DNA of 6,082 nucleotides from Acidimicrobiales bacterium (lineage in GTDB: Bacteria > Actinomycetota > Acidimicrobiia > Acidimicrobiales > Poriferisodalaceae), in assembly GCA_030749275.1 (NCBI GenBank), contig JASMKJ010000037.1:1-6082 (forward strand), read 5' to 3'. The translations under genes were made by a program, and so were the position numbers. The notes beneath the pieces were generated by a model. That model was not told the DNA's origin. It did no database searches and saw nothing but the letters and a program-made list of their open reading frames with translations. Positions within the stretch are counted from its first letter, which is position 1, and each line of letters starts with the position of its first letter. This document shows positions 1-4,941 of the stretch, one piece after another.

Positions 1-825
1 GGCATGGTTTTATGCAACCACCCGGATGTCGACTACAAAAAGGCATCCATGGATGCCTACAACAGGTGGATAACGGACTACTGCTCGATCAACCAAGATC
101 GACTTCTGGCTATTGGGCAAACACCGCTTCGAACTGTTGAAGAAGGCATCACCGAACTTGAAGAAATGAAAGCAGCAGGTATGCGTGGCGTGATGATGCC
201 AGGCAATCCAGGCACAGACTTTGACTACGACGATCCCCAATGGGACCCGTTCTGGCAAGCAGCTGTTGATTTGGAGCTTCCGCTTTCCTGGCACATCTTG
301 ACGACAAGAGAATCAGGAAGACCGCGGGGACCTAAAGCCAACTCCTTTATGACAATTATTCGGGCCAATCAGGACATCATGGGCACGTTAGTTTTCGGTG
401 GAGTGTTTGAAAGAAACCCGGGTCTCAAGGTCGTGTGCGTAGAAGCTGATGCTGGATGGGTCCCCCATTACATGTATCGCATGGATCATGCCTACAAGCG
501 TCACCGGTACTGGTTGCCACCAGGGCAAGAACTATCAAAATTGCCAAGCGAATATTTTCGGGAACACATTTACACCACGTTTCAAGATGACTGGATCGCC
601 TTCAAGATGGTTGATCACGTCAACCACCAGCGTCTGCTGTGGGCAAATGATTTCCCACACAGCGACAGCACTTGGCCCTGGAGTCAAGAAATGCTGGACG
701 AACACGCCGCTCATTTAACCGGTGAGCAAGCCCAAGACATTTTGTGCAATAACACGGCAGAACTCTACGGAATTGATGTTGCGACCCTGCCCGTTGGTGG
801 GGATGGTCTCGCAGCGACCGCCTAA
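1..825 (+). CDS. Amidohydrolase family 2 metal-dependent hydrolase (5' partial)
   Basis: Predicted TIM-barrel metal-dependent hydrolase or decarboxylase of the amidohydrolase-2 family (ACMSD-like, PF04909 type), probably cytosolic. The frame is open from base 1, so the Met at base 4 is probably internal. About 274 residues are present; such proteins are often 330-390 residues, so the N-terminal barrel strand with the first metal ligands is outside the window. Numbering from the Met at base 4, visible family marks are a His after a hydrophobic strand (LSWH, His97), VEADAGWVPHYMYRMDH (147-162, with Glu148 and His155), and LLWANDFPHSDSTWPWS (211-227), whose Asp216 is the expected catalytic/metal Asp. 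The C-terminal ILCNNTAELYGI is also typical. The substrate cannot be read from sequence. The stop lies 12 bases before the next gene, so the two are very likely co-transcribed. The family call is firm; the specific reaction is unknown. Confidence 0.9.
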   Translation, partial: GMVLCNHPDVDYKKASMDAYNRWITDYCSINQDRLLAIGQTPLRTVEEGITELEEMKAAGMRGVMMPGNPGTDFDYDDPQWDPFWQAAVDLELPLSWHILTTRESGRPRGPKANSFMTIIRANQDIMGTLVFGGVFERNPGLKVVCVEADAGWVPHYMYRMDHAYKRHRYWLPPGQELSKLPSEYFREHIYTTFQDDWIAFKMVDHVNHQRLLWANDFPHSDSTWPWSQEMLDEHAAHLTGEQAQDILCNNTAELYGIDVATLPVGGDGLAATA

Positions 826-837
826 CGGGAATACGCC

Positions 838-1887
838 GTGCATCTAAGCTCCTCACGCCTTGACATCACAGATTTCTTGGCTACTCAAGAGACGTATCAC
901 TCCAACGGCTGGACGGATGGCCTTCCCATCGTTCCGCCGAGTCCGAAATTGGTGTCGGCTTGTCTTGAGTGGGCCATGTTGCCTCCTGACCATTTAGTGG
1001 GGATTGAGCCGGTCCGTGAGCGACTAATTACCGCCGAGAAACTGGCAGTCAACAGTGTCATGGCAGGATGTCTGCCGGAGCATTTTCCGCTCGTGGTGAC
1101 AGCGTTCACAGCGATGTTGCAGCCCGACTTTCTTCTCCATGGGGCAACTGCGTCAACGGGTGGGTGCGCGGTGCTGTTGATCGTGAACGGACCGATTCGC
1201 CACCAACTGCAAATGACGGGAACCTTTAACGCATTAGGAAACACGGATCGAGCTTCCGCTGTGGTGGGTCGTGCCGTTCGGTTGGCCCTCATCAACCTTT
1301 TGGATGTACGACCAGGGGAAATCGACCGATCGACATTAGGTCACCCGGGAAAATTTTCGTATTGCCTTGTCGAGGACGAGGAGAACTCGCCTTGGCCATC
1401 ACTGGGAGAAGAACGCCTAGGCGATTCAGATGTCTCTGCTGTCACGGCGGTAGCCGCGATGGCTCCGCGGCAGATAATGAACGAATGGACCACGAACCCT
1501 AAAGAAATCTGCGACACCATCGCAGCGGAGATTAAGGCGAACCAACTTCATTATTCGATATGGGCTGGTAACTACGTGGTTGTTTTACCGACACAGCTTC
1601 GCCAACATTTTGCGGATGCAGGCTGGTCCAAGAGCGATGTCCAAAGCTACGTGTTTGAACAAGCCCGGGTGATGCGAGGGGAATGGAAGGACGTGGGTAA
1701 AGGATCGGTCGTAAAAGACCGTGCTGATCGCGAGTACGCGGCGATGACATCCCCCGAAGATTTGATTGTTGTGGCCGCGGGTGGTCCTGCTGGAGGATTT
1801 GCTCAAATCATCCCACCTTGGTTAGGCACCAAGAGTCGCGCAACCACAGTGCCAGTTGGAGCGTGCGTTGAATGTGAGGTTCCTTAG
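838..1887 (+). CDS. Conserved GWTDGLPIVPP-motif protein, partner of UGSC selenoprotein
   Basis: A 349-residue protein of no established function. It begins with GTG, 12 bases after the amidohydrolase stop; a weak purine stretch (CGGGAA) precedes it and no better start lies in frame before the conserved N-terminus. Conserved-looking blocks are NGWTDGLPIVPP (23-34), AVNSVMAGCLPEHFPLV (70-86), HGATASTGGC (101-110) followed by VNGP (116-119), GHPGKFSYCLVEDEENSPW (168-186), and a Gly-rich VVAAGGPAGGFAQIIPPW near the C-terminus. From memory, proteins with these blocks recur beside, and sometimes serve as partner of, UGSC-family (seleno)proteins; here the stop is two bases before the selenoprotein ATG, which supports coupled translation and a joint role. 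There is no signal peptide or clear membrane segment. Cys78, Cys110 and Cys176 lie inside conserved blocks and could take part in thiol chemistry, but that is inference. It could be a scaffold or catalytic subunit for the selenoprotein. Confidence 0.8.
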   Translation: MHLSSSRLDITDFLATQETYHSNGWTDGLPIVPPSPKLVSACLEWAMLPPDHLVGIEPVRERLITAEKLAVNSVMAGCLPEHFPLVVTAFTAMLQPDFLLHGATASTGGCAVLLIVNGPIRHQLQMTGTFNALGNTDRASAVVGRAVRLALINLLDVRPGEIDRSTLGHPGKFSYCLVEDEENSPWPSLGEERLGDSDVSAVTAVAAMAPRQIMNEWTTNPKEICDTIAAEIKANQLHYSIWAGNYVVVLPTQLRQHFADAGWSKSDVQSYVFEQARVMRGEWKDVGKGSVVKDRADREYAAMTSPEDLIVVAAGGPAGGFAQIIPPWLGTKSRATTVPVGACVECEVP

Positions 1888-1889
1888 TC

Positions 1890-2405
1890 ATGGAAATTCT
1901 GAACCCGAGTCATGAACAGCTGATGGCCGGCCAAGAAACGCCCCCACGTCTTCTCAGTCTTGAAGGTGCGACCATCGGGGTCATATCAAACGGCAAGGAA
2001 AATACGGTCCCGTTTTTTGACCGTGTGGAGTTCATTTTGCGCAACGAATATGGCGTATCGGAAGTGATCCGGCGAACGAAGGCGAACTACAGCGCGCCTG
2101 CGGAAGCTGAATTAATGAAAGAAGCGATGGGATGGGATGCGGTTCTGAGCGGAGTGGGGGATTGAGGCAGCTGTTCGTCGTGCAGTTTGCACGATGCCGT
2201 GATCGCAGAACGCAACGGGGTTCCCGCGATGAGTGTTATGACATCGGCATTTTCTGATGCGGCTCAACTAATGGCGAGAGTGCAAGGAGTGCCCATGCAT
2301 CCGTTCGCAGTGATTGAACACCCAATCGCAAGTGCCGACGAAAATGGTCTCGATGTCCGCGCTCGTGAAGCTGTGAGAAAAGCAGTTGAAGTGCTAGTTG
2401 GATAA
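1890..2405 (+). CDS. UGSC family selenoprotein, in-frame TGA read as selenocysteine
   Basis: A 171-residue selenoprotein with selenocysteine at residue 92. The frame opens at ATG 1890 (GAGG at 1876-1879, ten bases upstream), meets one in-frame TGA at 2163-2165, and continues in the same frame to TAA 2403-2405. Protein similarity is unbroken across the TGA: LSGVGD before it, then GSCSSCSLHDAV, RNGVPAMSVMTSAF and a C-terminal HPFAVIEHPI. This matches the UGSC (seleno)protein family, named for its Sec-Gly-Ser-Cys motif, including the N-terminal MEILNP and the IGVISNGKEN strand-loop (29-38). The redox centre would be Sec92, Cys95 and Cys98. The U-x-x-C-x-x-C spacing recalls selenoprotein B of glycine/betaine reductases, suggesting reductive chemistry, but substrate and reaction are unknown. 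A SECIS-like hairpin follows the TGA directly. Co-transcription with the two upstream genes is very likely. A conventional caller would report two broken ORFs. A nonsense mutation is the alternative, but the motif position makes it unlikely. Confidence 0.93.
2163..2165 (+). other. Recoded TGA, selenocysteine codon (Sec92)
   Basis: This is the only in-frame stop triplet between ATG 1890 and TAA 2403. It falls exactly at the first position of the [U/C]-G-S-C motif of the family, where cysteine homologues would carry TGC or TGT. The next codons are GGC AGC TGT TCG TCG TGC, giving Gly-Ser-Cys-Ser-Ser-Cys. Insertion would need SelB and tRNA-Sec encoded elsewhere in the genome. Confidence 0.9.
2166..2198 (+). 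promoter_or_regulatory. Bacterial SECIS-like element for selenocysteine insertion
   Basis: A hairpin inside the coding region, starting one base after the TGA. The upper stem is seven perfect pairs, TCGTGCA (2178-2184) with TGCACGA (2188-2194), closing a GTT triloop (2185-2187). A lower stem pairs GGCA (2166-2169) with TGCC (2195-2198), leaving eight unpaired bases (2170-2177) on the 5' side. Nineteen bases separate the TGA from the loop, and the loop begins with G; both match the known geometry of bacterial SECIS elements, where SelB recognises a G/U-containing apical loop. Folding was done by eye; a competing pairing of 2176-2177 with 2195-2196 would extend the upper stem instead of the lower one. 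Confidence 0.8.
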
Positions 2406-2409
2406 ACAG

Positions 2410-2883
2410 TCAAGACCCTTGAAAGGTCGCGTAATCCAATGGCAACGCCGTTGTTCGCTTCAATTCCTCCATTTCGAAGATGGTACGAACGTCATAGAGG
2501 GCTACTCGCTCGATGAGTCGCTTATAAAAGTCGTCGTATGAGTTCATGTCAGGCACAACAACTCGGAGCATGTAATCGATTTCGCCGCTGGTTCGGAAAG
2601 CCTCAACAATCTCAGGAAACTCTTCTATAGCTGAACTGAAATCGGCGAGCCATGCTGCCGAATGATCATTGGTGCGAATTTGAACCAGCGCATTTATGCC
2701 CAATGAGAGGAGCGAAGCATCAAGGATTGCCACCTCTCGTTGGATGACGCCGGATTGCCTTAAAGTCTGCACACGACGCCAGCAAGGGGTAGGGGTCAAG
2801 CCGACTTCGTTACCCAATTCGCGTGACGAACGTGTCGTATCTTGTTGCAATAAATGCAGTATTTCCCGATCAATGAAGTCCAT
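2410..2883 (-). CDS. Lrp/AsnC family transcriptional regulator
   Basis: A 157-residue DNA-binding regulator of the leucine-responsive (feast/famine) family, normal length. The N-terminal winged helix-turn-helix spans about residues 3-48, opening with DREILHLLQQDTTRSSRELG and carrying the recognition helix in LTPTPCWRRVQTLRQSGVI. A RAM ligand-binding and oligomerisation domain follows (about 65-144), with the family's TSGEIDYMLRVVVPD segment (98-112) and a C-terminal LKRTTALPL close to the usual V/LKxTTALPL ending. Such proteins form dimers to octamers and sense amino acids or related small molecules. Its start ATG (2881-2883) has no Shine-Dalgarno sequence, and a promoter box sits where a leaderless transcript would start at the ATG. 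It is tail to tail with the selenoprotein gene (four bases between stops), so it is not in that operon; whether it regulates its neighbours cannot be told from sequence. Confidence 0.95.
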   Translation of the reverse strand: MDFIDREILHLLQQDTTRSSRELGNEVGLTPTPCWRRVQTLRQSGVIQREVAILDASLLSLGINALVQIRTNDHSAAWLADFSSAIEEFPEIVEAFRTSGEIDYMLRVVVPDMNSYDDFYKRLIERVALYDVRTIFEMEELKRTTALPLDYATFQGS

Positions 2884-2889
2884 AGGAGA

Positions 2890-2919
2890 AGATTATTGCT
2901 CAAAAAATATGAATAACAA
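2890..2919 (-). promoter_or_regulatory. Candidate leaderless promoter of the Lrp gene
   Basis: Read on the minus strand, TAATCT (2895 to 2890) fits the actinobacterial-type TANNNT -10 box and is followed by six bases and then the ATG, so transcription would start at or next to the start codon. A TTGTTA sequence (2919 to 2914) lies 18 bases upstream of it as a possible -35. The bases between box and ATG (TCTCCT) are pyrimidine-rich and rule out a Shine-Dalgarno. The surrounding region is AT-rich. This is a match by eye and short boxes occur by chance. Confidence 0.4.
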
Positions 2920-2984
2920 CTTAAAGATGCACAAAGAGCGACAAATGTGATCATGCGGGCAACAACGTGTCGTGGCGAGACATT

Positions 2985-2990
2985 TACGAT
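2985..2990 (+). promoter_or_regulatory. Candidate -10 box of DUF6356-type gene (leaderless)
   Basis: TACGAT fits TANNNT and ends six bases before ATG 2997, the same spacing seen for the divergent Lrp gene. No Shine-Dalgarno lies between box and ATG (TTCAAT). No convincing -35 was seen. The box supports choosing ATG 2997 over the GTG at 2967, which would place the box inside the coding region. Confidence 0.3.
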
Positions 2991-2996
2991 TTCAAT

Positions 2997-3251
2997 ATGC
3001 GTGTCAAGGACTACTTCACTGAACATCCTGCTTCGGTCGGCGAAACATACGGAGAGCACTTACGTGTAGCGAGCCACTTCGCGAAAGAAATGCTCCTCGC
3101 TTCCTTCGCATGCGCTGTTCACGCGGTCCTACCGAATCTCTTCACCACCACAGCTAGTTCTAAGGTTCGTCAACTTCACTCCGAGATGACTCAAGGGGCC
3201 CGAGGTGAGGCACAACAAGAGGTTGGTCCTGCGGCAGTCAGCGAGTCATAG
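2997..3251 (+). CDS. DUF6356 family small protein
   Basis: An 84-residue protein of unknown function. It matches my recollection of the DUF6356 family: a short start, then FTEHPASVGETYGEHLRVAS, a hydrophobic stretch (about residues 30-47, MLLASFACAVHAVLPNLF) and a TTTASSKVRQLHSEM tail. The hydrophobic stretch contains His but could form one membrane-associated helix, so a small inner-membrane protein is possible. The frame can be extended to GTG 2967, but the family motif begins close to the Met at 2997, which I prefer. It is transcribed away from the Lrp gene, and its stop is 16 bases from the end of the convergent ArsI/CadI-type gene. The last 15 residues (GARGEAQQEVGPAAVSES) look disordered. 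The family call is from pattern memory only. Confidence 0.75.
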   Translation: MRVKDYFTEHPASVGETYGEHLRVASHFAKEMLLASFACAVHAVLPNLFTTTASSKVRQLHSEMTQGARGEAQQEVGPAAVSES

Positions 3252-3267
3252 TCAGGGAGTTAGGTCG

Positions 3268-3684
3268 TTAACTTCCGCAGCAATCGCCATCAGATGACAC
3301 AACAACATTCGCGAACTGTTCGCTATCGCCGTGTTTGACGTACCATTCCCAACGGACATCGTCAGGACCTTCGATCCAAGTTTCCGTTTTTTCGGCGTAG
3401 CAGCACAACGTTTCGTCGATCCCGCTGGTGCTGAGACCCTCATCGGTCATCCGCGCTTGCGCTTCATGAACCGACTGGACATCGTCAACCTCGACTCCCA
3501 AATGGTTAATTGACCCGCCACTGTCAGGGTTCTCGTTAAGTACCAACTTCAATGGGGGTTCGTCGATAGCGAAGTTGGCGTAACCCGGACGAACTTTTGT
3601 CGGTTCAATAGAAAACATCCGCGAGTAGAACGCTATTGCTTCGTCGAGATTTGCCACATCTATAGCTAATTGCAAACGACTCAT
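3268..3684 (-). CDS. ArsI/CadI family vicinal-oxygen-chelate metalloenzyme
   Basis: A 138-residue glyoxalase/dioxygenase-fold protein of the ArsI/CadI family, which includes C-As lyases acting on trivalent organoarsenicals and cadmium-induced proteins. The family signature is clear: MSRLQLAIDV, then FYSRMF (19-24), KVRPGYANFAIDEPPLKLVL (30-49), NHLGVEV (60-66, His61), the vicinal cysteine pair in TLCCYAE (Cys94-Cys95) that binds trivalent arsenic in ArsI, and WEWY (Glu113), the third metal-side ligand. Residue 5 is Gln where ArsI enzymes use the first His ligand, as in CadI-type members, so C-As lyase activity is not assured. A second Cys pair ends the protein (DCCGS). I chose ATG 3684 because GGGGGAAG lies just upstream and the family begins here; the frame extends to a TTG at 3726 without homology. 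It follows the SnoaL-like gene by 91 bases on the same strand. No arsR or ars gene is visible. Confidence 0.92.
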   Translation of the reverse strand: MSRLQLAIDVANLDEAIAFYSRMFSIEPTKVRPGYANFAIDEPPLKLVLNENPDSGGSINHLGVEVDDVQSVHEAQARMTDEGLSTSGIDETLCCYAEKTETWIEGPDDVRWEWYVKHGDSEQFANVVVSSDGDCCGS

Positions 3685-3700
3685 TGGTCTTCCCCCAAAG

Positions 3701-3727
3701 ATTGGGCGCAAGGTTGGTGGACCCAAT
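3701..3727. repeat. Inverted repeat upstream of the ArsI/CadI-type gene
   Basis: ATTGGG (3701-3706) and CCCAAT (3722-3727) form a perfect six-base inverted repeat with a 15-base spacer, in the 91-base gap between the SnoaL-like gene and the ArsI/CadI-type start codon. It lies 17-43 bases upstream of that start, so it could be an operator or an mRNA hairpin. There is no T-tract, so it is not an intrinsic terminator. Chance is possible for arms this short. Confidence 0.3.
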
Positions 3728-3775
3728 TATGCCCTGAAATGCAAGGCCGCTCCAGAGTGGGCAGCGAAGGACGGG

Positions 3776-4213
3776 TCAACTTCGCAGAAACGCCAAATCA
3801 AAACGCCGCGACGCGAACCGCCATCCCTGATCGGTGCGTACGAACCGATCGTGGTACTCGCCAACATATTTCGGCAAGCCGGCGGGAGCCGGAGTTTCCG
3901 CGGTGCCGGATTGAGAGTCATGGCGAAAGTTCAACAAGTAACAGAGGCCCGTAGCCTCGTCGCCTTCAACGTTGATCACGACGTTCGTACAGAGATGTCG
4001 AGATTGTCTTCGGGATACCGCTTGCCTTGCTGAAAAGCCAGCTTCGATCTCTGATTGCCCGACCATGTCGACACCGGGTCCGGTCCATCGGCCATCGAGG
4101 ATGAACAACTGGGCGATAGCGCTGGCGTTGCCGAAGTCGACTAGGTGACAATATTCGGAGATTAATGTCTCGCAGGCTCGCTCATCCACAAGTCGTTGCA
4201 GATTCTGGTCCAT
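3776..4213 (-). CDS. SnoaL-like / NTF2-fold protein
   Basis: A 145-residue single-domain protein with the cone-shaped alpha+beta fold of the nuclear transport factor 2 superfamily, SnoaL-like group (PF13577 type). Members include scytalone dehydratase-like, ketosteroid isomerase-like and aromatic-ring-dioxygenase-beta-like proteins, usually cytosolic. Visible marks are the N-terminal helices with ISEYCHLVDFGNASAIAQLF (18-37), the strand DGRWTGPG, the SRHLCTNVVINVEGDEA block (71-87) with the conserved His73, and the C-terminal YHDRFVRTDQGWRFASRRFD (120-139). Tyr21, Asp26 and His73 sit where pocket residues lie in relatives, but the reaction cannot be assigned. The start ATG is backed by a strong Shine-Dalgarno (GGAGG, five bases before the ATG). 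It is probably the first gene of a two-gene unit with the ArsI/CadI-type gene and diverges from the DNA glycosylase gene across 85 bases. Confidence 0.9.
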   Translation of the reverse strand: MDQNLQRLVDERACETLISEYCHLVDFGNASAIAQLFILDGRWTGPGVDMVGQSEIEAGFSARQAVSRRQSRHLCTNVVINVEGDEATGLCYLLNFRHDSQSGTAETPAPAGLPKYVGEYHDRFVRTDQGWRFASRRFDLAFLRS

Positions 4214-4225
4214 CTCGCCTCCTCG

Positions 4226-4240
4226 ACTCTTGAATAGAGT
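4226..4240. repeat. Small palindrome between the SnoaL-like gene and tag
   Basis: ACTCT (4226-4230), TGAAT and AGAGT (4236-4240) form a perfect 5-5-5 inverted repeat in the 85-base divergent intergenic region, close upstream of the SnoaL-like Shine-Dalgarno. It could be an operator or part of the 5' leader. The arms are short, so chance is a real possibility. Confidence 0.25.
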
Positions 4241-4285
4241 TTCACATTAAGAGCGGGACAAAAGCACGCGGGATGCCTGAACCGA

Positions 4286-4291
4286 TACTTT
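4286..4291 (+). promoter_or_regulatory. Candidate -10 box of tag (leaderless)
   Basis: TACTTT fits TANNNT and ends seven bases before ATG 4299. The seven bases between (CTCAGAG) do not form a Shine-Dalgarno, so the message could begin at the start codon. No clear -35 was seen upstream. Confidence 0.3.
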
Positions 4292-4298
4292 CTCAGAG

Positions 4299-4916
4299 AT
4301 GAGCACTGGGATCATTACCCGCTCTGATGGCGTGTCTGTCTGCCCTTGGAGTGAAGGCGATCACGATTACATGCGTTATCACGACACGGAATGGGGGGTA
4401 CCGGTCACTGACGACATCAAGCTCTATGAAAAAATGTGTCTTGAAGGTTTCCAATCAGGCTTGTCATGGCTCACCATCTTGCGAAAACGAGAAAACTTTC
4501 GAGCTGCTTTCGCTGGATTTAACTTCGAGAAGGTGGCCAAGTTTGGGGGAAAGGATCTTGAGAGGCTGCTAGCTGACGCAGGTATCGTCAGGCATCGAGG
4601 AAAGATCGAAGCGACGATCAGCAATGCGAGAGCAGCCTTAGAAACAATAGAACGGCACGGATCGCTGGCTCGCTTCTTTTGGGATTTTGAGCCGTCAGAA
4701 CGTCAATCCTTGCGTCAAATGACCCACGTGCCGGCAAAAACTCTCGAGTCGGAGCAGATGAGCAAAGCACTTAAACAATTGGGATGGAGATTCGTTGGTC
4801 CCACTACCTGCTACTCCCTGATGCAGGCAGACGGCATCGTCAACGATCACCTTGTTGGTTGTTTTCGCTACGGAGAAATCGAAGTTGCGAGAAAGGTCGC
4901 CAAAAAGTCGATCTAA
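4299..4916 (+). CDS. tag: DNA-3-methyladenine glycosylase I
   Basis: A 205-residue base-excision repair enzyme that removes 3-methyladenine from alkylated DNA, leaving an abasic site. Length is slightly above the E. coli enzyme (187) because of about 11 extra N-terminal residues. The zinc site is complete: Cys15 (VCPW), His28 (YHDTEWG), His184 and Cys188 (DHLVGC), with the same first and last spacing as E. coli Cys4/His17/His175/Cys179. Base-recognition residues also line up: Tyr27, Glu49 (CLEGFQSGLSW) and Trp57, matching E. coli Tyr16, Glu38 and Trp46. The helix-hairpin-helix-like region lies around 78-110 (LADAGIVRHRGKIEATISNA). The ATG has no Shine-Dalgarno but a possible leaderless promoter box. 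The CoA-transferase gene starts 25 bases after its stop on the same strand, so they may share a transcript, though no functional link is evident. Confidence 0.97.
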   Translation: MSTGIITRSDGVSVCPWSEGDHDYMRYHDTEWGVPVTDDIKLYEKMCLEGFQSGLSWLTILRKRENFRAAFAGFNFEKVAKFGGKDLERLLADAGIVRHRGKIEATISNARAALETIERHGSLARFFWDFEPSERQSLRQMTHVPAKTLESEQMSKALKQLGWRFVGPTTCYSLMQADGIVNDHLVGCFRYGEIEVARKVAKKSI

Positions 4917-4931
4917 GCTCCAGGCACGAAA

Positions 4932-4937
4932 AGGGGG
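4932..4937 (+). promoter_or_regulatory. Ribosome binding site of the CoA-transferase gene
   Basis: AGGGGG lies four bases before the GTG at 4942 and fixes that start: the family's N-terminal strand (YRVIDLTD) begins a few codons later, and no ATG lies in frame before it. Confidence 0.6.
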
Positions 4938-4941
4938 AACC

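Noticed and set aside
897..1295. 132-residue minus-strand ORF
   Set aside because: It is the antisense shadow of the conserved GWTDGLPIVPP protein, whose motifs occupy the plus-strand frame over the same bases.
2187..2405. Separate 72-residue ORF starting at TTG
   Set aside because: It is the C-terminal part of the selenoprotein, in the same frame as 1890-2162; it has no ribosome binding site, and its apparent start codon is the last loop base plus two stem bases of the SECIS hairpin.
2414..2428. GACC...GGTC inverted repeat as a bidirectional terminator between the selenoprotein and Lrp genes
   Set aside because: Arms are only four bases, no T-tract follows on either strand, and it lies within the Lrp coding end.
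2967..2996. GTG start for the DUF6356-type gene
   Set aside because: The ten extra residues carry no family similarity and no ribosome binding site precedes the GTG; ATG 2997 fits the family start and a promoter box.
3685..3726. TTG-initiated N-terminal extension of the ArsI/CadI-type protein
   Set aside because: The family begins at MSRLQLA (ATG 3684), which has its own Shine-Dalgarno; the extension is unrelated sequence overlapping the inverted repeat.
3670..3954. 94-residue plus-strand ORF across the ArsI/CadI-SnoaL gap
   Set aside because: It overlaps the coding ends of two well-supported minus-strand genes and its composition (many Arg, Thr, Gln) shows no domain.
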